DNA of 64,000 bases. Origin: JARRPM01 sp963765545 (lineage in GTDB: Bacteria > Pseudomonadota > Gammaproteobacteria > Pseudomonadales > Halieaceae). The stretch's first letter is position 1. Each line of letters opens with the position of its first letter. The DNA is taken from the NCBI GenBank assembly GCA_963765545.1, contig CAVXWW010000009.1:620001-684000 (forward strand), given 5' to 3'. The notes beneath the pieces are model-generated. The model had not been told where the DNA came from and did no database searches. It worked only from the letters and a program-made list of their open reading frames with translations. The position numbers and the translations under genes were made by a program. Below, piece by piece: positions 43,771-52,334 of this stretch.

Positions 43771-44437
43771 TCAGGCGATGCGGCGTCGCATCAGCCCCAG
43801 GGCAAGCAAGCCGAGCCCCATCAGGCTGAGGGGGGTAGGGACGGGCACCTGTGACCAGGTCACAGTCGGCGGATAGGTTTGCCCATCGTTGGCTAACGAC
43901 GAACAGACTTCGCTATCGCAAATTGGATCCATACAAGGGATGGGCTTGGCCTTCGTCCAGGCCAAAAATCAGCTGCGCACTGTAAGAGGGTGCTTCGTCG
44001 CCGAATGTAAAAGGCCCAGCAACCAGGATAGGTCCGGCAAGGCCGATTCCATTGGCAATCTCGGAGACATCGAAGCTGATCGCCGTCACCGCCGGAAAGA
44101 GTGGTGTGCCCGGGGCAGAATCCGAGCCCGTGCCCAGAACCGCGTCGGTATCAAAGTCGTAAAATTCGAGCTCATAACTTTGCAGGCTGGCCGAGCCGCA
44201 CGCATCGGGAAAAGAAACGAGCGTCGACGCGCTAACACACCCATCGTCCACGAAGACCAGCGCCTCTCCACGCCAGCCGACATTCACGCCGACCAATGCG
44301 CTGAATGACGCACTGAAAATCGGATCCCAGGTCTTGCGGAAAGACACCGCCTGCGCGGACGCGGCCACGCCGGTCAATGCCACCAGGGTCGACAGTACAG
44401 CCAGAGAGCGGCCCCATCGAAACTTCGAATTGTTCAT
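43771..44437 (-). pseudogene. PEP-CTERM-sorted exported protein with a frameshift before the sorting signal
   Basis: From the ATG at 44437 there is a signal peptide (RSLAVLSTLVALTGVAASAQA) and a beta-rich domain of about 150 residues ending GLDEGQAHPLYGSNLR and a stop. In another frame the downstream bases encode VTWSQVPVPTPLSLMGLGLL and ALGLMRRRIA, a typical PEP-CTERM tail (Pro-rich motif, TM helix, Arg cluster) for exosortase processing. The switch lies near 43915-43965. With one base corrected the product is about 220 residues. Either a real frameshift that removes surface sorting or a sequencing error. Confidence 0.75.
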
Positions 44438-44621
44438 AGCAAGTGCCCCATTGGTTGGTCGTACGAGGGCTGCAAGAACCATGCCGAAAATGACACTTAT
44501 TGTTATTTTACAGGTAGCTAGCGCTTGGCAGATAACCCGAAGCAGGCCGCCGACAAGCGCCTGCCGCCCCGAGTGTAAAAAATACTGACACTCACGTCCC
44601 GGCCTCCTGTACGGATCGTTG

Positions 44622-45046
44622 CTACGGCGGGCTGTCGAGTCCGGCCTGGGCAGGGTGGCTTGCAAGCCAGTGCCGGGCGATCTCTTCCCGCCGGCAAATC
44701 CAGACCCCGTCGCGCGCTTGCAGGTAATCCAGAAAGCGCACCAGCGCCATGGCGCGCCCTCATTCCACAGCAGGTCGAACGCGTCTTTGAGTGAATGCAG
44801 GAAGTCCTCACCCGATGAGAAACCGCTGGTTAGCAAATACCGGGCGTCATTGTTGACCAGCGTGTCGGGGGTCACCAGACCGCGGCAGGCGTCCCGGCAG
44901 CTCGTGCAGGTAGCTCTCTGACTCCGCATCGCCGTTGAGAATGCTCGACTCGGCACCCTCTTCGATAGTCAGCACGAACTGAACGGCGACCCGTGCATTA
45001 CCCGGCCAACACGGGTGGGGTGGACGACCGCCGTAGCCAACCAGGT
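44622..45046 (-). pseudogene. puuE: relic of a PuuE-type allantoinase/polysaccharide deacetylase
   Basis: The N-terminal piece reads RDLVGYGGRPPHPCWPGNARVAVQFVLTIEEGAESSIL-type sequence in family order (NGDAESESYLHEL follows). After a frame change it jumps to the C-terminal piece: GLVTPDTLVNNDARYLLTSG, FSSGEDFLHSLKDAFDLLWNEGA, then in a further frame MALVRFLDYLQARDGVWICR and EEIARHWLASHPAQAGL to a stop at 44622. The metal-binding deacetylase core between the pieces is deleted. The upstream boundary is fused to a GNAT gene at LVGYG. Confidence 0.8.
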
Positions 45047-45459
45047 CACGCTCGCGCAAACAAGCCAGGGCGAGCGCGTCATCCTGGGCTATCCAACCCT
45101 TCAGAAAGGTCTTGCGTTCGGCGGGAAAACAGGCCCGATCGTATTGCACAAGCTGATCGAATGGCACGCCGTCAAGCGGAACGACGTGCCTGCCAGATGG
45201 TATCGCCCAGACCGCGGCCCCGGTATTCGGGGCGAACAATGAAGAAACCCATGAAACCGTATTCTCCGCTGTAAGACGTAATTGCACCGCCGCCAATCAG
45301 CTCTCCGCGGAAGTCCGCGGCAGTAAAGGCTTCAGGATCAGTCGCCCAGAAAAGATTCGCGTCGTGAATACCGGGATTCCAGCCCTCGGCCGCAGCCCAG
45401 TCAACCAGCTCGCTTACCTCGGGGCGCGTCATATTGCGTATGGAAAGCTCATTTGCCAT
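45032..45459 (-). pseudogene. truncated GNAT acetyltransferase fused to the PuuE relic
   Basis: The start (MANELSIRNMTRPEVSELVD, then WAAAEGWNPGIHDANLFWAT) and the acetyl-CoA loop region (MGFFIVRPEYRGRGLGDTIW) are typical of a GNAT subgroup that carries a second C-terminal subdomain. After QARRSA a frameshift occurs; the other frame continues GRHVVPLDGVPFDQLVQYDR, PAERKTFLKGWIAQDDALAL and ends ERDLVGYGG. At LVGYG, where this GNAT type normally continues into its last subdomain, the sequence becomes the PuuE N-terminus, which also contains DLVGYG. A junction at shared sequence is the simplest explanation. Confidence 0.75.
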
Positions 45460-45647
45460 GGCAGTGCTCTTACTGGTTTATGGCAGGGCTCGCGGAGAAA
45501 AAGCAGCACGAAGTGAGCTGCAACTGCTCATCATGCCGATACGTGCACTCGAATGCGTTCGCCGAATACATGATCGCCAGAATGGATCGCGCCACGACTC
45601 ATAGTTGCAGATTAGTACAACCCATGCCTAGTACCAGAAGAAAATTC

Positions 45648-46443
45648 GGTATTGCCAGGTGAAGTTACCGATGTTGCTAGAATCGTCGGAGAGCCTACCC
45701 CGCTTTATCGGGTATGAACACATATACACGCCACCGATTCCCGCCAGATATAATTTTCTATGCCGTACCCAAAGCACTTCGTGGGGCAGGCTCTGTATCA
45801 AGTCCGGTGCCATTTATACACGCCGATTGAAGCCAGGGCACGGAGGCTACGGCGACACTTTCTTCATTGACGAAGTATTCGCCGGTGTGCCGGACCATTC
45901 AAATCAATGGTAAACAGCATTACCTGTGGCGAGCCGTTGATCAGGAGAGCCTGCCCCATGAGCGTAGCGAGTGCTTTGGGTATGGTGAAGTAGTAGATGT
46001 CTACCTACAGGGCAAGCGTGATGGGGCTTCAGCGAAACGGTTTTTCAAACGATTGCTAAGATCACACTGTGGCGAACCCGGGAAGATCGTGACCGACAAA
46101 CTACGCAGTTATCCAGTTGCCCATCGTGAGGTGATCCCTGAAACGATCCACAGCACCAATCAGTATGAGAATAATCGGGTAGAGGAGTCGCATGAGGCGA
46201 CCAGGGTGCGAGAGCGGAGGACGTGTGGCCCGGCATCCCGGCGATTCAAATCGGTCAGACAGGCTCAACGATTCGTGGCTGCACATGCCGCTGTCCATAA
46301 CCTTTTCAATTTGGGGAGGCATCTGGTCCGGGCCCAACACTATCGGAATCTTGGGGTGAGTGCGTTCACTGAATGGAATAGGGTAGTTGCATCAGGGCGC
46401 CCGGGATCTCTCGCATGCGAAGCTGGTTTAACTTGTCAAAACC
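45648..46443 (+). mobile_element. IS6-like relic, copy H (longest copy)
   Basis: 796 bp from GGTATTGCCAGGTGAAGTTA to GTTTAACTTGTCAAAACC. The leader module is present (GAGAGCCTACCCCGCTTTAT). The N-terminal transposase region is missing because the second and third modules are joined directly (ACTTCGTGGGGCAGGCTC followed by TGTATCAAGTCC). Then GYGDTFFIDEVFAGV (first catalytic Asp), a frame change, QINGKQHYLWRAVDQ, the 36-bp inverse module encoding ESLPHERSECFGY in frame, VVDVYLQGKRDGASAKRFFK, VTDKLRSYPVAHREV (second Asp), NNRVEESHEATRVRERR (Glu) and NLFNLGRHLVRAQHYRNLG. Confidence 0.9.
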
Positions 46444-46650
46444 CTTGAATAGCATGATATCAGTGAACTGAACACCGTCGCTTGTCGTAAGGATATATAT
46501 GAACTCTGACAGGCCAGGCCACAACATCCGTCCGGTTTGCGGGCTGGATTTGAACTGGCGCCGGAAGCGGAAATGGCAGTGGGAAGAGATAAGTTATTGC
46601 TCGGAACACTATCGCGGCAAACGTCAGGGGCTCGACAACCGGAGGAAGCC

Positions 46651-46890
46651 GTGAAACTTTATGTACTGATGACCTCGATCACTTTGGCCGCGGGAGCAGC
46701 CCTGGGGTACTGGACCGGAAAGGGCTCGGCCCAAAAGTCGTTCGCCAGCGGCTGCGATGAAATCGGCTTTGTGGCGGTGTACGACTACAAAACCGAAGCA
46801 CTGCGCCACTTCCACTGCTTCGAACTGGAGCTGCCGCAACGTCCTGAACCTCGCGAGCAGCCTGCCGCGGCCAAGTACGTTGTCCTTTGA
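46651..46890 (+). CDS. small membrane-anchored protein, unknown function
   Basis: 79 residues from a GTG at 46651, selected because GGAGGAAG lies 4-6 bases upstream; the longer frame from 46537 has no ribosome site. One N-terminal hydrophobic helix (LYVLMTSITLAAGAALGYW) is followed by a small polar domain with two Cys (ASGCDEIGFVAVYDY; FHCFELELPQRPEP). It probably sits in the inner membrane with the domain in the periplasm. Family not recognised. Confidence 0.55.
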   Translation: MKLYVLMTSITLAAGAALGYWTGKGSAQKSFASGCDEIGFVAVYDYKTEALRHFHCFELELPQRPEPREQPAAAKYVVL

Positions 46891-47477
46891 TAGTTTAAAA
46901 ACGGTAGATATTGACCGTGAACTGCCACGCAGTGTTGCACAGGAACACTCTCGCGAGTGAGGTGAGAGAGAGTATCCGAGAGGGTCGAGATTTAGTTCAA
47001 CCTTGACCCGAGCGGAAGTGATTTCTATATCCTAAGCAGCTATATGCCTGCAGCAGGTGGTTTATGCCGAAATTTTAACCGGCTTTACATTAAAAACTGA
47101 CCTGGGAGAAATGCCTCATCGACTTATGGCACCTTGGTTTTCTGAAGTCCAGACGCTCCAATAATAAAGGGAAATAACGTTGCAACTTGGACAAATATTA
47201 GGTGCGATTCAACAGCTATCAGGCTCTGGCGCAACAAATCGGGTCCCCTTGACGCTCGAAGATTGAAACGAGAGCATCAATGCTACAGCGATACCTTCTC
47301 CATCGCTGTCACGCAAACCAGAGGCTTCAACCTGGTCATGGAACATAACGGGTCGGTAAAACTGCATGGTCTGCTGGCAACAAGCATGAATAAATTTCCG
47401 ATCTGTGGAGGTTGCCAGGATTATAGAAATCAATGACGAAAGTGCTTTGCGCCAATGTGGCAGACTGGGAAGCGAAT
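46891..47477. other. 587-bp region without a supported gene, holding one relic fragment
   Basis: Only an internal IS6-like fragment (47251-47305) was recognised. Small open frames on both strands lack ribosome sites and family resemblance. Confidence 0.45.
47251..47305 (+). mobile_element. internal fragment of the IS6-like relic family
   Basis: GACGCTCGAAGATTGAAACG, AGAGCATCAATGCTACAGCG and ATACCTTCTCCATCG follow the same order as the region before the first catalytic Asp in copies C, E, G and H (GCCGATTGAAGC..., GGCTACGGCGATACCTTC). No termini are attached. Confidence 0.55.
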
Positions 47478-48026
47478 ATGGTGAACGTAAACTCTGAAGA
47501 CAAATTGCGGCGGTCGATATGGCAGCAACTCGAGCAGGCAGTCACATGTCGGGAGCACGCCTGGCGCATACCAGTGCTGGCCAACGTGGATGGTCGGGGC
47601 TTGCCCCAGGCCCGTACCGTGGTATTGCGCGGGGTCGATGCGACAAGCCAGCAGCTGCGTATCTTTACTGACCATCGCAGTCCTAAAGCCCTCGCATTTG
47701 CCTCCAGGCCTCAGGCCGTTCTGGTGTTCTGGAGCGGGGTATTGAGTTGGCAGCTGCGCGTGGTGGTGGATGTTCGGATCGAGACCGGGGGACCCTTGGT
47801 GGACGAGGGCTGGGAAAGACTCAGCAGGACCGCAGCTGCCGCGGACTACCTGTCCCCTCAGGCTCCGGGTTCCCCAGTCCAGTCAGAGTCAACGCAGAGC
47901 GCCGCTGAACATGCACTGGGTATCATAATCGCCCATGTGCGCAGTATCGACTGGCTGGAGCTGAGCGCGCAGGGCCACCGCCGAGCCCGGTTGACGGATG
48001 AAGACTTCCAATGGCTGGTGCCTTGA
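47478..48026 (+). CDS. pyridoxamine 5'-phosphate oxidase-family FMN protein
   Basis: 182 residues from the ATG at 47478, which has GGGAAG 6-7 bases upstream; the ATG at 47433 has none. The split-barrel FMN fold shows AWRIPVLANVDGRGLPQART, VVLRGVD, LRIFTDHRSPKALAFASRP and AVLVFWSGVLSWQLRVVVDV. The C-terminal part has SIDWLELSAQGHRRARL, common in PNPOx-like Alr4036-type proteins. It could reduce or oxidise a flavin-dependent small substrate; it is not clearly PdxH. Confidence 0.85.
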   Translation: MVNVNSEDKLRRSIWQQLEQAVTCREHAWRIPVLANVDGRGLPQARTVVLRGVDATSQQLRIFTDHRSPKALAFASRPQAVLVFWSGVLSWQLRVVVDVRIETGGPLVDEGWERLSRTAAAADYLSPQAPGSPVQSESTQSAAEHALGIIIAHVRSIDWLELSAQGHRRARLTDEDFQWLVP

Positions 48027-48070
48027 GGTCAAGCCAGGCCTGTGCTGGCTGCAGCTTATCGACCCGAGGG

Positions 48071-48148
48071 GGATAGTGCCAAGTAAATCGCTCATATCGG
48101 TAGAATTGGCAAATTAATACTTACAAGCGACCGATTTCTACCCGATGT
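48071..48148 (+). mobile_element. IS6-like relic, left-end fragment I
   Basis: GTGCCAAGTAAATCGCTCAT followed by CGGTAGAATTGGCAAATTAA and TACTTACAAGCGACCGATTT, matching the left 75 bp of copies C and E including the first transposase codons. The leader module site is empty. The Ngg relic begins directly after it. Confidence 0.65.
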
Positions 48149-48660
48149 TGACGGCCGCCGGCGAGCAGCGCCGGCAGGCTGGAGGCGAAGCGCAGCCGGT
48201 GCTGATCGCGGCTGAAGTACAGCGGCTTGATGCCCGGGCGATCCCTGGCCAGAAAGGTGCGACCACTGTCGCGTTCCCATATGGCAAACGCAAACATGCC
48301 TTCGAGGCGGTCAACAAAATCCGCGCCCCAGGCGTGGTACGCTTTTAATACAGCCTCGGTATCGCCCTCCGAATAAAATACATAGCCTGCCTGTTGCAGC
48401 TCGCTGCGTAGCGCAGGGTAGTTGTAAATCGCGCCGTTGAAGACAATACCCAGGCCCAGCTGGGAGTCGATCATCGGTTGCTGGGAAGCGCTCCCGAGGT
48501 CCATGATTCGCAGGCGGCGGTGACCGAAGACTCGGTTGCCCTGCACAAACATGCCGTGATCGTCTGGACCACGCGCCTGCATTGTGTCGTTGATTGCCTG
48601 CAGGCTATCCGGGTCTACCGGCTGATTATCAAAGCGAATTTCACCGCAAATACCGCACGC
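48149..48660 (-). pseudogene. ngg: truncated Ngg-type asparagine-synthetase-like amidotransferase
   Basis: N-terminal glutaminase (class II) domain of N-acetylglutaminylglutamine amidotransferase, which helps make the osmoprotectant NAGGN in relatives. CGICGEIRFDNQPVDPDSL, RGPDDHGMFVQGNRVFGHRR, PMIDSQLGLGIVFNGAIYNY and FAIWERDSGRTFLARDRPGI are clear. The codon before the nucleophilic Cys is GCG rather than ATG, so the exact start is lost. After about 170 residues the frame runs into IS6-like fragment I, and the synthetase half (~400 residues) is gone. Confidence 0.85.
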
Positions 48661-48906
48661 TGGTAAGTTGTTCCCCCGTAGGTTGAGATATACATGGAAC
48701 AGCATAGCGAAAAGCAATCCGGGTCGAATATCACTTCCGAATATCTCGACGGACCTGCTGTAAATTGTTCAGACTTTGGGCAAAGAATATACGGAGCGTA
48801 GATAACCGGGCCGCGGTTACCACCGTGCTCAATCGCCTGGAAATCAAGGACCTGCTGCACCGGCAGCGCCCATGCGCGATAGCGAAGTACTGCCCGGTTC
48901 TTCTAT

Positions 48907-51306
48907 TCAGCTTTGTTGCGGTGCATGGTCGGTGAGCAGGCAATCGAAGCGCCGGGCATCGTACTCCAGCAGAGGTGCGATATCCTCTTCCGTGATAATT
49001 TCCTTCTGTGCCGCTTCCTTGAGGGCGGCTTCCATTGAGTCAGCATCCAGCTCCCCCTTGCTCCGCGCCCGCATGACTGCCTGCCAGGGTTTATCGAGGG
49101 CGAGCAGCATCTTGTAGGCGGTTTCCACTCGTCCCACTGCATCCTCCGGATCGTCACTGACGTAGACCATTTTCGCCAGCGCCTCGCGCACGGCGTTGGG
49201 ACGCATAATGAGTTCTCCAAGCGTCCTGATTTGCTGGTCATCGGGTGTTGGAATCGCGCTCCAGGGCGGCATACACGTAAGGCGCAGCAGACCACCGAGC
49301 CAGGGCATCGGGAAGTTGCGACAGAATGCCAATAGCGCTTGTTGCGCCTTGTGCAGTGACTGGCCCAGCGCGAACTCGGCGTGGGCGGTGGCGTCCTCGC
49401 TGCGGGGGGAGGTGTCGTGGTATTTGAGAATACTGCAGGCAATGAACAGTTCACTGTGTACATCGCCCAGCCGGGCGGACAGTAATTCTCGTCGTTTCAG
49501 GTCGCCGCCCAGCACGCCCAGGGCGATATCAGAGCAGGTCGCCAGGGCACAGCTGAGGTGATTGATGCGGCGGTACCAGGGCTCACTGAAACTGCTGGCG
49601 TCGGTGGGAACCGGGCTGAATCGCGAGGCGGTGATGCCATACACCAGCAGCCGCACGAAGTTGCTTGCCACGTGTCCCAGGTGCTGCATGAACAACGGTT
49701 CGAAAGCATTGACTCCCTGCTTCTGGTCCTCGCTTTGCAGTGTTTGCATTTCCTCAAATAGATAGGGGTGGCAACGCAGCGCGCCCTGGCCAAAAATCAT
49801 CAGCGAGCGGGTCAGGATATTTGCGCCCTCCACGGTGATGGCCACCGGCAGGGCATGGTAGTTGGAGGCCATGAAATTTCGTGGTCCGAGCTGGATGGCG
49901 CGCCCGCTGACCACGTCCATGCCGTGGTTTACCAACGCGCGCATGCGCTCAGTGGCGTGGTACTTGGCCATGGCTGTGAGGACGCCCGGGGCGCCATCTT
50001 GCAAGCCCCGGGTTACAAGCTGGCGCATCGCTTCCAGGGTATAAGCGCCGGCGGCAATGGCTGCAGTGGCCTCCTGCACGCCTTCAAAATTGCCCACCTC
50101 GGTGTTGAACTGGCGACGGATGCGTGCGAACGCGCCAACAGTGAGATAACACATCTCAGCACTGGCAGTGGCCAGGGCCGGTAGCGAGACACCGCGGCCG
50201 GCACCCAGGCACTCGATCAACATCCGCCAGCCTTTCCCGGCCATCTCCGGGCCGCCGATAATCCATTCCGCCGGGATAAATACGTCCTTCCCCATGATCG
50301 GGCCATTCATGAAGGGCACGCCGGGATTGTGGCGCTCGCCGATTTTAACGCCGGGATGGTCCGCGGGTAAGAGGGCACAGGTAATGCCGTAATCGATGGT
50401 TTCAGCATCTCCGAGCAGACCGTCGGGATCGCGCAACTGAAACGCCAGCCCCACCACAGTGGCCACCGGCGCCAGCGTAATCCATCGCTTGCGGAAAGTG
50501 AGCCTGAGGCCCAGCACCTCTTCGCCTTCGAATTCCTGCTTGCATACGATACCAAGGTCTGGAATAGCTCCTGCGTCGGAGCCGGCCTCGGGTCCGGTCA
50601 GGCCAAAACAGGGCAATTCAGAGCCGTCCGCAAGGCCCGGCAGCCAGCGCTGCTTCTGCTCGTCGGTGCCGTATTTTACCAGCAGTTCTCCGGGGCCGAG
50701 GGAGTTGGGCACCATAGCGGTCACGGCGGCGGTGATCGAGCGGCTGGCTATTTTGCTCATTACCCTGCTCTGGGCATAAGCGCTGAAGGCGCGGCCACCA
50801 AATTCCTCGGGGATAATAAGGCCGAAAAACCCGTGCTTACGCAGGTATTCCCAGGTCTCGGGTGAAAGGTCCTGGCGTTGTTGGACGTCCCAGTCGTCAA
50901 TCAGCTTGCACAGATTTTCTACCTCGACATCGATGAAGGCCTGCTCTGCCTCGGTCAGCTGTGGTGGCCTGATATTGGTAAAAGTGCTCCAGTCAGGTCT
51001 ACCGCTGAACAGATCCTTTTCCCACCAGGTAGTCCCGGCTTCGAGTGCTTCCTGCTCGGTCTTGCTCATCGGGGGGAGTGCGCTTCGCAACCACTTGTAG
51101 ACGGGAAGGGTGAGCAAGCGCTGACGCCATGCAGGTATATTCAATAAAAGAATGACTGCAGCTGTTGGCAGCAGAACAAATAACATCGCCGGGCTGTCCA
51201 TGGTCAACAAGAGTGCGCTCACCAGCAGGATCACGGAACCCAGAAAGAGGGACAGCCGGTAGTACAATACTCCGGTGAGAATGATCAAAAACAGCAACAG
51301 TGACAT
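48907..51306 (-). CDS. fadE: acyl-CoA dehydrogenase, FadE type
   Basis: 799 residues, the long form typical of gammaproteobacterial FadE. Two or three N-terminal membrane helices (LLLFLIILTGVLYYRLSLF, SVILLVSALLLTM, AMLFVLLPTAAVILLL), then the acyl-CoA dehydrogenase fold with FGLIIPEEFGGRAFSAYAQS, ELPCFGLTGPEAGSDAGAIP (FAD/substrate loop), ECLGAGRGVSLPALATAS and GPRNFMASNYHALPVAITVE, followed by the FadE C-terminal domain. It performs the first FAD-dependent step of fatty-acid beta-oxidation at the inner membrane. Ribosome site AAGGA five bases before the ATG. Monocistronic here. Confidence 0.95.
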   Translation of the reverse strand: MSLLLFLIILTGVLYYRLSLFLGSVILLVSALLLTMDSPAMLFVLLPTAAVILLLNIPAWRQRLLTLPVYKWLRSALPPMSKTEQEALEAGTTWWEKDLFSGRPDWSTFTNIRPPQLTEAEQAFIDVEVENLCKLIDDWDVQQRQDLSPETWEYLRKHGFFGLIIPEEFGGRAFSAYAQSRVMSKIASRSITAAVTAMVPNSLGPGELLVKYGTDEQKQRWLPGLADGSELPCFGLTGPEAGSDAGAIPDLGIVCKQEFEGEEVLGLRLTFRKRWITLAPVATVVGLAFQLRDPDGLLGDAETIDYGITCALLPADHPGVKIGERHNPGVPFMNGPIMGKDVFIPAEWIIGGPEMAGKGWRMLIECLGAGRGVSLPALATASAEMCYLTVGAFARIRRQFNTEVGNFEGVQEATAAIAAGAYTLEAMRQLVTRGLQDGAPGVLTAMAKYHATERMRALVNHGMDVVSGRAIQLGPRNFMASNYHALPVAITVEGANILTRSLMIFGQGALRCHPYLFEEMQTLQSEDQKQGVNAFEPLFMQHLGHVASNFVRLLVYGITASRFSPVPTDASSFSEPWYRRINHLSCALATCSDIALGVLGGDLKRRELLSARLGDVHSELFIACSILKYHDTSPRSEDATAHAEFALGQSLHKAQQALLAFCRNFPMPWLGGLLRLTCMPPWSAIPTPDDQQIRTLGELIMRPNAVREALAKMVYVSDDPEDAVGRVETAYKMLLALDKPWQAVMRARSKGELDADSMEAALKEAAQKEIITEEDIAPLLEYDARRFDCLLTDHAPQQS

Positions 51307-51407
51307 TTGTTCCTTCCTCGACGTCCGTGGGTGTCAGTAGTGGCGAGATTTGTTCGTCGGTTGGACCGCACGAGCGGCAGTAGCTCTCCAGATGCCGCGC
51401 TTTGTCT

Positions 51408-51857
51408 TCAGATGTCTTCCGCAGTGATCCGAATCATCGAGATTCGCTTGTTGATGGCCTCGATCTCCTGGTGCAGGGTCGCAAGTGTGTCGCGCAATGT
51501 ATCCAGCTTGGTCTTGTCCGCCTGATCGATGAGCATTGTTGCGAGTTGCTCGTTGACCTGCGTCAGGTTGGCCATGGCATCTGCGACTGTTTCCGGCGCC
51601 GGTGGTGGAGTTTCATCCAGTTTGTATTGTACTCGGGTACAAACGATATTGTCGGGGCTCTTGCTGGCGAACTCCGCCAGGTCTGTCGCCAGGCGATGTT
51701 CAGCTTCAGCCACCAATTCCGCCGCCTGTGAGTAGGGTTCTTGCAGCTGGGGGATGTGCTCCCTGATTGATTTTTCCGCCGCCAGGCAACGCTGTGCCGA
51801 GCGCGAGAAAAGCTCGCCGTAGGACAAAAAAGTCTGCTGGTCTTCGGTACGGATCAT
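51408..51857 (-). CDS. coiled-coil protein, unknown function
   Basis: 149 residues, mostly helical and acidic: FLSYGELFSRSAQRCLAAEK, AAELVAEAEHRLATDLAEFA and LDTLRDTLATLHQEIEAINK. No signal peptide or membrane segment. AGGAGGAG lies about 12 bases before the ATG. It precedes fadE by about 100 bp on the same strand. I do not recognise a family; a small cytoplasmic accessory protein is likely. Confidence 0.6.
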   Translation of the reverse strand: MIRTEDQQTFLSYGELFSRSAQRCLAAEKSIREHIPQLQEPYSQAAELVAEAEHRLATDLAEFASKSPDNIVCTRVQYKLDETPPPAPETVADAMANLTQVNEQLATMLIDQADKTKLDTLRDTLATLHQEIEAINKRISMIRITAEDI

Positions 51858-52018
51858 AATGTATGGCCTCTCCTCCTGTTTGCCTGCTGCAGCACTTTTG
51901 ATGCAAGGACTATACCACCCATGCCTGGCTGGGGTGTGCAGGTCGTCTTCCCGGGCCAGTTACTTCAAGCAGAGTGTAAAACATACCGACGGACGACAAC
52001 GGGGTTGCACTGCTGCGC

Positions 52019-52234
52019 CTAATCCGTAGGATCCAGGGTCAGGCCTACCTTCACCGTCACCTGCCAGTGGCTGACAGTGCCACCTTCGATATGGCCCCGG
52101 ATATCGGCGACTTCAAACCAGCGCAGGCCATGCATGCTCTCGCTGATGCGGTTTAGTGCCGTTTCTACTGCGTGTTCGATAGATTTCTCCGACGAACCGG
52201 TGATTTCAAGTGTCTTGTAAACATGATTATCCAT
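52019..52234 (-). CDS. dodecin
   Basis: 71 residues, full family length. VYKTLEITGSSEKSIEHAVE, TALNRISESMHGLRWFEVAD and HWQVTVKVGLTLD match dodecins, dodecameric flavin-binding storage proteins; the Trp in LRWFEV stacks on the flavin. GAGGTG lies just upstream of the ATG. It sits in a run of stress-related genes, compatible with a role in flavin or redox buffering. Confidence 0.93.
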   Translation of the reverse strand: MDNHVYKTLEITGSSEKSIEHAVETALNRISESMHGLRWFEVADIRGHIEGGTVSHWQVTVKVGLTLDPTD

Positions 52235-52334
52235 AGTGCACCTCGAGATTGGTTGTCATCAGGCAAGTCAAATGCAGCTAGTAAGTTGCACGGTCAGTCA
52301 GGGATGCGCGTGTCGTACAGCCGCACGGTCTCTG

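Noticed and set aside
48731..48943. small minus-strand frame and a plus-strand MarR-like phrase (NRAAVTTVLNRLEIKDLLHR)
   Set aside because: The resemblance covers about 20 residues only; no start or further domain is present.
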